This document shows, piece by piece, positions 33,253-42,184 of a DNA stretch of 64,000 nt. Origin of the DNA: Candidatus Nanosynbacter sp. TM7-075. Its GTDB lineage: Bacteria; Patescibacteriota; Saccharimonadia; Saccharimonadales; Saccharimonadaceae. Every line of letters begins with the position of its first letter. The stretch's first letter is position 1. Below the pieces are notes generated by a model. The model saw only the letters and a list, made by a program, of their open reading frames with translations. It did no database searches and was not told the origin of the DNA. The stretch is from the NCBI RefSeq assembly GCF_022828255.1, contig NZ_JAJQJW010000001.1:124001-188000 (forward strand). Reading direction: 5' to 3'. The position numbers and the translations under genes are program-made.

Positions 33253-36200
33253 GTGGCAAAAAAACCAACCACAAGTAGCGAGCGCGTCTATTTCACCTCT
33301 GGTGATAATGCCCTGCCGCTACCAAACTTAATCGCTCACCAAAAAGATTCTTGGCGCTGGTTCGTCGAAGAAGGTTTGAGTGAGATATTTTCAGAAATTA
33401 ACCCAATTGACGACTACACTGGTCAGAAGTTGTCATTAAAGTTCGGCAAATACTATTTTGGCGAGCCAAAAAACACTGACCAATTTGCCAAAGAAAACAA
33501 CTTGACATTTGAGGCTCCGCTGCACGCAACGGTTGAATTGACAAACAAGACAACTGGCGTAGTTGAAGAGCAGGAAATTTACCTCGGTGAATATCCATGG
33601 ATGACCGAGCGCGGTACATTCATTATCAACGGTACGGAGCGCGTGGTTGTTAGCCAGTTGATTCGCTCTGCTGGTGTTTTCTTCACTGCTGAAACGGTAG
33701 CGGGACGTAATTACTACGGCGCAAAAATCATTCCAGGACGTGGAGCTTGGATGGAATTTGAGACGGCTTCTAACGGCGCAATTTACGTAAAAATTGATCG
33801 CCGCCGCAAGATGCCAGCAACGACTTTGTTGCGCGCTTTGGGCTATCCAAAGACTAGCGAAATTAAAGAGTTGTTCGCTGATATTGACACTGGTGACGTA
33901 AAATACATTGACGAAACTTTGGATAAGGATACTTCTCGTGGTGCAAACGAGGCGTTGATTGAGGTTTATCGTCGATTGCGTCCAGGCGACTTGGCAACGG
34001 TTGATAACGCTCGTCAGATGATTGAGCGAATGTTCTTTGACTTCAAGCGGTTCGATTATTCGCGGGTTGGTCGTTATAAATTGAACCAACGCTTGGGTCT
34101 GGATGTTGCAAATACGGCTGAAAATCGTACGTTGCAAATGAGCGATTTGGTGGCGATTTTGCGTGAAGTTATTCGCTTGAACAATACGCAAGAGCCAGCT
34201 GACGACATTGACGCATTGAGCAACCGCCGAGTTCGCTTGGTTGGTGAATTGATTGCCCGACAATTCCGTGTTGGTATGCTTCGAATGCAGCGTAACGCGA
34301 TGGATCGCATGAGTGTGGCCGATTTGGAAAGTGTTAGCCCAAGTCAATTGATTAACGCTCGTCCAATTGTTGCAGCTGTTCGTGAATTCTTTACTTCAAG
34401 CCAGTTGTCGCAGCTACTTGACGAAGTTAACCCATTGTCAGAATTGAGTCACAAGCGACGCTTGAGCTCGACTGGTCCTGGCGGTTTGACTCGTGAGCGC
34501 GCTGGATTTGAGGTTCGTGATGCCCACCCAACTCACTATGGTCGTATCTGTTCAGTGGAAACGCCAGAAGGTGCGAATATCGGTTTGGTGCTGAACTTGG
34601 CGGCTTACGCACGTGTTAATGAATATGGATTTATTGAAACTCCATATCTTCGTGTGAAAGACGGAAAAGTCACTGATGAGCTTGTTTATTTGGATGCTTC
34701 ACAGGAAATTGGTGAAGTTATTGCCGATGCTGGTGAGGCTCTTAATGAAGACGGAACTTTCCGCGACGAGCGCGTTAATGCTCGAAGTAACATGCAGCCA
34801 TCACAAGTTGATGCTAGCCAAGTTACATTCATGGACGCAGCTCACCGTCAGATTCTAGGTTCGACTGCGGCGTTGGTTCCGTTTATTGAAAAGACTCGTG
34901 TCGACCGTGCTTTGACTGGCTCAAACATGCAACGCCAGGCGGTTCCTCTATTGTGTCCAGAATCCGCAACTGTTGGTACTGGAATTGAAAAGGCCGTGGC
35001 TGAGAATAGTGGTCACTTGATTCAGGCTAGTGGCGACGGTGAAGTCGTTCGCGCTGATGCCGACGAAGTTCACGTTAAATATGCCGACGGCGTAAAGATT
35101 TACACGTTGAAGCATTTCGTAAAGAACAATGACGATCGCTGCTACAACCAAAAAGTCCGCGTTGAGCGTGGCGACAAGGTTAAGAAGGGCGACATTCTGA
35201 TTGAAGGCGCCTCAATTGCCGGCGGTGAAATTGCCCTAGGTAAAAACCTTCTGGTTGCCTTTATGCCATGGGGTGGCTACAACATGGAAGACGCGATTAT
35301 TATGAGTCGTCGTTTGGTTGAAGATGATCGATTGACAAGCATTAACATTAAAGATTACACCGTTGAGGTTCGTGAGACGAAGCTTGGTCCAGAGATTGTG
35401 ACGCGCGATATTCCAAACGTTTCCGAGGAAAGTTTGCGTCACCTGGACGAGAACGGGATTGTTCAAATTGGTTCAGAGGTTAAGGCTGGCGATGTTTTGG
35501 TTGGTAAGATTACACCAAAGGGCGAGCAGGAATTGAGCTCCGAGGAGCGCTTGCTTCGCGCAATCTTCGGTGAAAAGGCTAAGGACGTTCGCGATACATC
35601 ACAGCGAATGAACAACGCAGGCGGCGGTAAAGTTGTTGGCGTTAAGATCTTTAGTCGTGAAAATGGTCACGAGTTGAAGGCTGGCGTTTTGATGCAAATT
35701 CAGATCTTCGTTGCGCAATTGCGAAAGATTGGCGTTGGTGACAAGATGGCTGGACGATTCGGTAACAAGGGTGTTGTGGCGAAAGTTCTTCCTGTTGAAG
35801 ATATGCCATTCCTAGAAGACGGTACGCCAGTTGACGTAGTTTTGAACCCACTTGGTGTGCCAAGCCGCATGAACCTTGGTCAGATTTTTGAAACTCACCT
35901 TGGTATGGCAGCGCGAGCATTGGGCTACCGTGTGGCAACTCCGTCATTTAACGGTGTTCCAAGTGAGAAGATTTCCGACGAGCTAGAAAAAGCTGGTTTG
36001 GCGCGTGACGGTAAGAGTCAATTGTTTGACGGCCGCACCGGTGAACCGTTTGAGGAGCGAACAACAGTTGGTGTGATGCACATGATTAAGTTGCACCACA
36101 TGGTTTCTGACAAGATTCACGCCCGCTCAACTGGTCCATACACGATGGTTACTCAGCAGCCGCTTGGTGGTAAGGCGCAAAACGGTGGTCAGCGCTTCGG

Positions 36201-36594
36201 TGAAATGGAGGTTTGGGCATTGGAAGCTTACGGCGCCGCTGCAACCCTACAGGAAATGTTGACAATTAAGTCCGACGACGTTTACGGTCGTGCAAAGGCT
36301 TACGAGTCAATCATTAAGGATGAGCCAATTGTTGGTCCAAAACTTCCAGAATCCTTCAACGTGTTGGTTAAGGAGCTTCAAGGTCTGGGTCTTCGAGTTG
36401 ACTTGGTTGACGACGAGGCAACAGTTGACGCTGAGCACGTTATTGCTTCAAGTGGTCCGGAAGACAAAACCGTTGCTGCTGACAATGAGGAAGAAGAAAC
36501 ATACTTGGACGAATCAGATGACATCGGTGAAATTGACGATGGCATGAGCGTGCAAGATATTGATGAAGTAGAAGAGATAAAGGAGGACGCGTAA
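33253..36594 (+). CDS. rpoB: RNA polymerase beta subunit
   Basis: About 1113 residues, shorter than proteobacterial RpoB because lineage insertions are absent. Fork-loop and rifampicin-pocket region QLSQLLDEVNPLSELSHKRR, GPGGLTRERAGFEVRD, and C-terminal clamp motifs (GGKAQNGGQRFGEMEVWALEAYGA split over two motifs). GTG 33253 is preferred because AGCGAGGAG covers the alternative GTG at 33241. In the pocket, the position of E. coli Leu533 is Thr. It has an acidic C-terminal tail. It is followed 1 nt later by rpoC. Confidence 0.97.
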   Translation: MAKKPTTSSERVYFTSGDNALPLPNLIAHQKDSWRWFVEEGLSEIFSEINPIDDYTGQKLSLKFGKYYFGEPKNTDQFAKENNLTFEAPLHATVELTNKTTGVVEEQEIYLGEYPWMTERGTFIINGTERVVVSQLIRSAGVFFTAETVAGRNYYGAKIIPGRGAWMEFETASNGAIYVKIDRRRKMPATTLLRALGYPKTSEIKELFADIDTGDVKYIDETLDKDTSRGANEALIEVYRRLRPGDLATVDNARQMIERMFFDFKRFDYSRVGRYKLNQRLGLDVANTAENRTLQMSDLVAILREVIRLNNTQEPADDIDALSNRRVRLVGELIARQFRVGMLRMQRNAMDRMSVADLESVSPSQLINARPIVAAVREFFTSSQLSQLLDEVNPLSELSHKRRLSSTGPGGLTRERAGFEVRDAHPTHYGRICSVETPEGANIGLVLNLAAYARVNEYGFIETPYLRVKDGKVTDELVYLDASQEIGEVIADAGEALNEDGTFRDERVNARSNMQPSQVDASQVTFMDAAHRQILGSTAALVPFIEKTRVDRALTGSNMQRQAVPLLCPESATVGTGIEKAVAENSGHLIQASGDGEVVRADADEVHVKYADGVKIYTLKHFVKNNDDRCYNQKVRVERGDKVKKGDILIEGASIAGGEIALGKNLLVAFMPWGGYNMEDAIIMSRRLVEDDRLTSINIKDYTVEVRETKLGPEIVTRDIPNVSEESLRHLDENGIVQIGSEVKAGDVLVGKITPKGEQELSSEERLLRAIFGEKAKDVRDTSQRMNNAGGGKVVGVKIFSRENGHELKAGVLMQIQIFVAQLRKIGVGDKMAGRFGNKGVVAKVLPVEDMPFLEDGTPVDVVLNPLGVPSRMNLGQIFETHLGMAARALGYRVATPSFNGVPSEKISDELEKAGLARDGKSQLFDGRTGEPFEERTTVGVMHMIKLHHMVSDKIHARSTGPYTMVTQQPLGGKAQNGGQRFGEMEVWALEAYGAAATLQEMLTIKSDDVYGRAKAYESIIKDEPIVGPKLPESFNVLVKELQGLGLRVDLVDDEATVDAEHVIASSGPEDKTVAADNEEEETYLDESDDIGEIDDGMSVQDIDEVEEIKEDA

Positions 36595-36595
36595 G

Positions 36596-39500
36596 ATGGC
36601 AAATTCTGCATTTAACGCAACGGGCATCAGCGATTTTGACGCGGTTCGTTTGGCGGTAGCTAGCCCAGAAGACATTCTGAAATGGAGCTACGGCGAAGTT
36701 TTGAAGCCAGAAACAATTAACTATCGCACACAAAAGCCAGAACGCGACGGATTGTTCTGTGAGCGAATCTTTGGTCCAGTTAAGGACATCAATCCACACG
36801 ACTCAAAGCTTAAGGGTGTTCGATCACGCGAAGCTGCTGTCGATAAGAACGGCGAATTGGTCACTAAATCAATCGTTCGCCGTGAGCGAATGGGACACAT
36901 TCAATTGGCAGTTCCAGTTGCGCACATTTGGTTTATGCGCGGCACGCCAAGCGCCATGAGCCAGCTGCTTGGCATGACGGTTCGTAATATTGAGAAAATC
37001 GTTTACTTTGCAACTTACGTCATCTTAAACGTTGACGAAGCAACTCGTGATCAATATTTGGCAGATTTGGAAGCGGAAACTGATTTGGCTCGTAAGGCTA
37101 TCAAAATCCGTTACGAAAAAATGGCTGAAGAAGATGGCGCTGATGTTAAGCAACTAGCTAAAGAGCAGAGCCGTGAAGTTGAGGAGTTGGAAGAAGCTTA
37201 CGTTGGTAAGAAATCTCAGTTGGAAAGCTTAAACAGGGGTGCTTTGATCTCAGAGAGCGAATATCGCAACTTGCCAGAAGAATATGACGAATTGATCGAA
37301 GTTGGCATGGGCGCCAGCGCAGTCAAGGAACTTTTGGACAATATTGACCTACCAAAGCTTATCGCTGAATTAACAGAGGAAGCTGAAACTGCAAAAGGTC
37401 AGCGACAGAAGAAGTTGCTAAAGCGCTTGAAGATGTTGGAGAGTATGGAATCTGCTGGTATTAAGCCGTCAAGCCTATGTATGACCGTTCTGCCAGTTAT
37501 TCCTCCGGATCTTCGTCCAATGGTGGCGTTGTCTGGTGGCCGATTTGCGACATCTGACTTGAACGATTTGTATCGCCGAATTATCAACCGAAACAATCGC
37601 CTAAAGAAGTTGATTGAGCTTAACGCGCCAGAAGTTATTCAGCGCAATGAAAAGCGCATGCTTCAGGAAGCTGTTGACGCTTTGATTGACAATTCAGCAT
37701 CACGCGGTCGCGCGGTTAGTTCGACTGGTGGTCGCCGTAGCTTGAAGAGCTTGAGTGATATGCTAAAGGGTAAGCAAGGTCGCTTCCGCCAGAACCTTCT
37801 TGGTAAGCGCGTTGACTATTCTGGTCGCTCGGTTATCGTGGTTGGTCCAAAATTGAAGATTAACCAATGTGGTTTGCCAAAGCAAATGGCGCTGGAATTG
37901 TTCAAGCCGTTCGTGATTAGCTGGTTGATTAAGAATGAATTTGCGCACAATATTCGCTCGGCTTCACGCCTAATCGAAGCTGGTGAAGCTGTAGTTTGGG
38001 ACGCGCTGGATTCAGCAATTGAAGGCAAGTACGTGTTACTTAACCGCGCACCAAGTTTGCACCGTTTGTCAATTCAAGCCTTCCAGCCAGTTTTGGTTGA
38101 AGGAAAGGCTATTCAGTTGCACCCGCTAGTTTGTGCCGGATTTAACGCCGACTTCGACGGTGACCAGATGGCTGTTCACTTGCCGCTATCAAAAGAGGCT
38201 CAAGCTGAGGCTCGTGAATTGATGAGCGCAACTGCCAACTTATTGAAGCCTGCCGATGGTGCGCCAGTGCTGCACATTTCGCAGGACATTGTGCTTGGTA
38301 ACTATTACTTGACTTACGACAAGCCACAAGCTCAGACTGATAAGATTAAGACTTACAGTTCTGTTTACGAAGCAGAAATGGCTTACGACAATGGCGTAAT
38401 TCACTTGCAAACCCCAATTCGTATCTTTGCGAAAGGTAAAATGCGTGAAACAACTTTGGGTCGCGTCTTCTTCAATGAAATTCTGCCTGAAGATTTCCCG
38501 TATGACAATAATGTCCAGACCAAGAAACAGCTTAAGAAAGTGCTGGCGCAAATCTTTAACAAGTACGGCGCCGAAGAAACCGCTAAGATTGCAGACCGCA
38601 TGAAGGGTCAAGCTTTCCGCTTTGCTACGGTTGCGGCTGTGTCGACTGGTATGACCGACTACGTCCACTTCGAGGAAATCCCTCAATTTGTGGCTGAAGG
38701 TGATGCTAAGGCGGCTTTGATTTCTGAGCAATTCGACCAAGGTTTGATTACTGAGGAAGAGCGATATAACTTGACGGTTAGCGCATGGCGAAACGTCGAC
38801 AATAAGATTACGGCATTCCTGAAAGACCAATTGGCGCACATGGACACCAGTATTTCTATGATGGTTAACTCTGGTGCTCGTGGTGATATTTCCAACGTGA
38901 AGTTGGCGAGCGCGATGATCGGTGTTCAGATGGACGCAACCAACCATGAGATTGAGCTTCCAATCCGCAGCTCTTACACCGGCGGTTTGTCTAGTCTTGA
39001 AGCCTTTATTGCAACTCGTGGCGCACGTAAGGGTCTTATTGATACAGCTCTTAAGACTGCCGACTCAGGTTACTTGACTCGTCGTTTGGTAGACGTTGCA
39101 CAAGATGTCTTTACCGTTGAAGACACTGATGGAGATGACGAAGGTTACGCAATTTACCGATCAGAAACTGAAGAGACGATGATTGACTTCTCAAACCGTT
39201 TGGCTGGTCGTTATGCTGCTGAAACAATTCCAGGTCACGTCAATAAGAATGAATTGATCACGCGTGAAATCGCAGATTCAATTGATGACGACGAAAGCAT
39301 TGAAAGCGTTAAGATTCAGTCTGTATTATCAACAAATAACCTTAACGGTATTCCACAGCGAAGTTACGGTATTGATATGTCGACTGGTAAATTGGTTGGC
39401 AATCATCAGCCAGTCGGTGTTATCGCCGCTCAGTCAGTTGGTGAGCCGGGTACTCAGTTGACGCTTCGTACCTTCCACAACTCTGGTGTTGCTGGTGGTG

Positions 39501-40429
39501 ACATTACCCAAGGTCTTCCTCGTGTTGAAGAGTTGTTTGAAGCGCGCACGCCAAAGGGTCAAGCATTTATTACGGAAGTTGCTGGTTTGGTCGATGTTTG
39601 GGAAGATGGCAAGAAGTATATCGTTCAAATTACACCAGAATCCGGCAAGGTTGAACGATTGCCATTAGAAGGACGAACCGTTGTGGTCAAGGCTGGCTCA
39701 AGCGTTAAGGCTGGCGATGTCTTGGCAACTGGCGAGAGCGACACTCGACCTTTGATTGCGCCGTTTGACGGTGTAATTGAGTCGGCCGAAGATACTTTGG
39801 TGATCGCGGCAGAGGCTGCTTCGCCAACTCGTTATGAAATCCCAGGCAATATGCAGTTGGTCGTTAAGGCAAACGATGTTGTTGAAGCTGGTGATCGATT
39901 GACGGCTGGATCGTTGAACTTGCACGATTTGATGCGACTTAAGGGTGTTGAGGCAACTCAGCGCTACATCATCAACGAAGTTCTGCGAATCTACGCTGCT
40001 CAGGGTCAGGACGTGGCTGACAAGCACTTGGAGATTATTGTTCGCCAAATGTTTAGTCGCGTGCAAATCGAAGATGCTGGTGATAGCGAATTCGTGACTG
40101 GCGACATCGTTTCTAAGGCCGCTGTGGTCAATGCGAATAAGCAATTGGCTGCTGAAGGTAAGAACTTGATTAGCTACACGCAATTGCTACTCGGTATCAC
40201 AAAGGTGTCAATCTGGAGCGACTCATGGCTATCAGCCGCATCCTTCCAGGATACTACTCGCGTCTTGATTAACGCCGCCGTATCTGGTCGAGCCGACCAC
40301 TTGCACGGTTTGAAGGAAAACGTCATCATCGGACGCAAGATTCCAGTAGGAACTGGTGCTGTCGAAGAAGGCAAAGAACTCGAAACACCGAGCGAAGACG
40401 AATTCGTCGAAGAAGAAGTTGTCGCTTAA
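36596..40429 (+). CDS. rpoC: RNA polymerase beta' subunit, lacking both zinc-binding cysteine clusters
   Basis: 1277 residues. The catalytic Mg-binding loop is [13 protein letters not shown] (Asp519, 521, 523). After [12 protein letters not shown] (53-64) the zinc ribbon normally supplies four Cys; here the segment 64-96 ([20 protein letters not shown]) has none. The second zinc site, normally CxxxxxxCxxC before YG, reads [14 protein letters not shown] (912-925), and its distant fourth Cys is also absent ([10 protein letters not shown], about 841-850). ATG follows AAGGAGG across the rpoB stop. Confidence 0.97.
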   Translation: MANSAFNATGISDFDAVRLAVASPEDILKWSYGEVLKPETINYRTQKPERDGLFCERIFGPVKDINPHDSKLKGVRSREAAVDKNGELVTKSIVRRERMGHIQLAVPVAHIWFMRGTPSAMSQLLGMTVRNIEKIVYFATYVILNVDEATRDQYLADLEAETDLARKAIKIRYEKMAEEDGADVKQLAKEQSREVEELEEAYVGKKSQLESLNRGALISESEYRNLPEEYDELIEVGMGASAVKELLDNIDLPKLIAELTEEAETAKGQRQKKLLKRLKMLESMESAGIKPSSLCMTVLPVIPPDLRPMVALSGGRFATSDLNDLYRRIINRNNRLKKLIELNAPEVIQRNEKRMLQEAVDALIDNSASRGRAVSSTGGRRSLKSLSDMLKGKQGRFRQNLLGKRVDYSGRSVIVVGPKLKINQCGLPKQMALELFKPFVISWLIKNEFAHNIRSASRLIEAGEAVVWDALDSAIEGKYVLLNRAPSLHRLSIQAFQPVLVEGKAIQLHPLVCAGFNADFDGDQMAVHLPLSKEAQAEARELMSATANLLKPADGAPVLHISQDIVLGNYYLTYDKPQAQTDKIKTYSSVYEAEMAYDNGVIHLQTPIRIFAKGKMRETTLGRVFFNEILPEDFPYDNNVQTKKQLKKVLAQIFNKYGAEETAKIADRMKGQAFRFATVAAVSTGMTDYVHFEEIPQFVAEGDAKAALISEQFDQGLITEEERYNLTVSAWRNVDNKITAFLKDQLAHMDTSISMMVNSGARGDISNVKLASAMIGVQMDATNHEIELPIRSSYTGGLSSLEAFIATRGARKGLIDTALKTADSGYLTRRLVDVAQDVFTVEDTDGDDEGYAIYRSETEETMIDFSNRLAGRYAAETIPGHVNKNELITREIADSIDDDESIESVKIQSVLSTNNLNGIPQRSYGIDMSTGKLVGNHQPVGVIAAQSVGEPGTQLTLRTFHNSGVAGGDITQGLPRVEELFEARTPKGQAFITEVAGLVDVWEDGKKYIVQITPESGKVERLPLEGRTVVVKAGSSVKAGDVLATGESDTRPLIAPFDGVIESAEDTLVIAAEAASPTRYEIPGNMQLVVKANDVVEAGDRLTAGSLNLHDLMRLKGVEATQRYIINEVLRIYAAQGQDVADKHLEIIVRQMFSRVQIEDAGDSEFVTGDIVSKAAVVNANKQLAAEGKNLISYTQLLLGITKVSIWSDSWLSAASFQDTTRVLINAAVSGRADHLHGLKENVIIGRKIPVGTGAVEEGKELETPSEDEFVEEEVVA

Positions 40430-40452
40430 TAAGTAGGCTTCGCAACTACAGG

Positions 40453-40478
40453 AACCGCCTCAATTCCGGGGCGGTTTT
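40453..40478 (+). terminator. Terminator after rpoBC
   Basis: AACCGCC (40453-40459) pairs with GGCGGTT (40470-40476) and is followed by TTTT. Confidence 0.9.
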
Positions 40479-40530
40479 CTATTAAATTTTAGTGACATCT
40501 ATTATTTTTATATTTTGGGTAGATATTTGA

Positions 40531-40702
40531 CGTCAAGTGTGTTATAATTCCTCTCAGAGTTTCCTCTTTTCGGAGTGCGCGGTGGTTTGAATGTGTACAG
40601 ACTGCAATCTCGGCGGAAAAGGTATAGACACGGAGAGGAGTTGCTGAATCCAAACCGTAAGGCAAAATGCCATAATTAGTTAATCAACCAAGGAGAAATT
40701 GG
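40531..40702 (+). promoter_or_regulatory. Extended -10 promoter and long leader of rpsL-rpsG
   Basis: TGT-TATAAT (40540-40548) is an extended -10 box; there is no convincing -35. The roughly 145-nt leader can pair GGTTTG near its start with CAAACC near its end and has a purine-rich segment ACGGAGAGGAG. Such long leaders on S12/S7 operons are often sites of feedback by S7, but no specific motif was recognised. Confidence 0.55.
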
Positions 40703-41116
40703 ATGCCAACAATCAACCAATTGGTGCGCAAACCGCGCCAAACGGCTAAGAAAAAGTCCAAGTCGCCAGCACTAGGTCGTATTCATAACGCCCTAAAAAC
40801 ACGTTATTACGACCAGAATGCACCGCTTAAGCGTGGTGTTTGTGTGCGTGTGACGACTAAGACGCCAAAGAAACCAAACTCAGCTTTGCGTAAAGTTGCT
40901 CGTGTTAAATTGAACAACGGCTATGAAGTTTGGGCGTACATCGGTGGTGAAGGTCACAACTTGCAGGAGCACGCTGTGGTCTTGATCCGCGGTGGTCGTG
41001 TGCCTGACCTTCCTGGTGTACGTTATCACATCGTACGTGGCGCACTTGACCTTCAGGGTGTTAACAACCGCAAGAAGGGCCGCTCTAAGTACGGTACAAA
41101 GAAAGGGGATAAATAA
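40703..41116 (+). CDS. rpsL: 30S ribosomal protein S12
   Basis: 137 residues, decoding-centre protein. [12 protein letters not shown] start, [18 protein letters not shown] and the loop [16 protein letters not shown] carry the conserved residues linked to streptomycin response; Lys is kept in both loops. It is followed 2 nt later by rpsG. Confidence 0.98.
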   Translation: MPTINQLVRKPRQTAKKKSKSPALGRIHNALKTRYYDQNAPLKRGVCVRVTTKTPKKPNSALRKVARVKLNNGYEVWAYIGGEGHNLQEHAVVLIRGGRVPDLPGVRYHIVRGALDLQGVNNRKKGRSKYGTKKGDK

Positions 41117-41118
41117 TC

Positions 41119-41598
41119 ATGCCTCGTAAAGTTACCAAGAAACTGCAGCGTGAACTTAAGCCTGATCGCCGATACCAAAGCGTACTAGTTCAGCGTTTGA
41201 TCAACAAGTCAATGCTAGACGGCAAGAAATTGGCGGCTGAGCGCGCTGTTTACGCAGCCCTAGAAACTGCCGCTAAGAAATTGGATTCTGAAGATCCATT
41301 GGCAGTGTTTGAAAAAGCATTGAAGAACGTTAGCCCAAGCTTTGAGGTCAAATCTCGCCGCGTTGGTGGTGCTAACTACCAGATTCCATTCCCAGTTCAG
41401 GGACATCGACAATTGCACTATGCGTTTAGCTGGCTAGTTCAAGCAGCTCGCGCTCGTAGTGGAATGCCATATTCACAGCGTTTGGCATTGGAAATTGTTG
41501 ACGCTTACAATGAAGCTGGTGCTGCCTTTAAGAAGAAGGAAGACACCCACAAGATGGCTGAAGCTAACCGCGCCTTTGCGCACTTTGCTCGCGGCTAA
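41119..41598 (+). CDS. rpsG: 30S ribosomal protein S7
   Basis: 159 residues, 16S 3'-domain assembly protein. MPRKVTKK start, KSRRVGGANYQIP and the C-terminal KMAEANRAFAHFARG are typical. ATG lies within the operon after AAAGGGG. It is separated from fusA by two unrelated genes, unlike the classical str operon. Confidence 0.98.
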   Translation: MPRKVTKKLQRELKPDRRYQSVLVQRLINKSMLDGKKLAAERAVYAALETAAKKLDSEDPLAVFEKALKNVSPSFEVKSRRVGGANYQIPFPVQGHRQLHYAFSWLVQAARARSGMPYSQRLALEIVDAYNEAGAAFKKKEDTHKMAEANRAFAHFARG

Positions 41599-41620
41599 TT
41601 ATTGCCCGAAAGCAAAATCA

Positions 41621-41649
41621 GAAAATCGCTCTAAACGGGGCGATTTTTT
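41621..41649 (+). terminator. Terminator after rpsG
   Basis: AAAATCGCTC pairs with GGGGCGATTTT, followed by T. The next promoter (TATAAT 41652-41657) starts directly behind it. Confidence 0.9.
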
Positions 41650-41677
41650 GGTATAATAGAAAAAATTAGGAGGGAAG

Positions 41678-42172
41678 ATGGCGAGTTTTTCGTTTGATAT
41701 TGTGTCAGAAATTGACAAGGCTGAGATGAATAATGTTTTCATGCAGGCTGAAAAAGAAATCCAAGGGCGTTATGATTTTAAGGGGACGAGTGCGGCAATT
41801 GATTGGCTGGACGATAAAAAGGGTATGAAAATTACCGGCGACAATGATTGGCAAGTTGACGCCGTATTAGACATCGTGCGCAAGAAGTTGGCGGGGCGCG
41901 GTCAATCAAGTAAAGTTCTGGATTTATCAAAAGAGAAAGTTGTTTCGAACCTGAAAACGACTTGGGAGATTCCGTTCAAGCAAGGTCTTGATCAGCCGAC
42001 GGCGAAGCAGATTGCCGCTGATATTCGCGCTAATGCGCCGAAAGCTAAGCCGCAAATTCAGGGCGACCTCGTTCGTGTTACTTCTGCGTCGAAGGATGAA
42101 CTACAGAAAGTTATTAGTTTATTGCGAGAAAGTGATTATGACACACCTTTGCAATTTGTAAATTATCGTTAG
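41678..42172 (+). CDS. YajQ-family nucleotide-binding protein
   Basis: 164 residues, UPF0234/YajQ. MASFSFDIVSEIDKAEMNNV and GRYDFKGT are family hallmarks. Some members bind cyclic di-GMP and act in regulation or phage control; that role here is inference. It has its own TATAAT (41652-41657) and TTAGGAGGG Shine-Dalgarno. Confidence 0.9.
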   Translation: MASFSFDIVSEIDKAEMNNVFMQAEKEIQGRYDFKGTSAAIDWLDDKKGMKITGDNDWQVDAVLDIVRKKLAGRGQSSKVLDLSKEKVVSNLKTTWEIPFKQGLDQPTAKQIAADIRANAPKAKPQIQGDLVRVTSASKDELQKVISLLRESDYDTPLQFVNYR

Positions 42173-42184
42173 GATTGAAGCGGT

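Noticed and set aside
36378-36611. Antisense ORFs inside rpoB, rpoC, recG and other genes
   Set aside because: They are open only as shadows of codon bias on the coding strand, with no start signals of their own.
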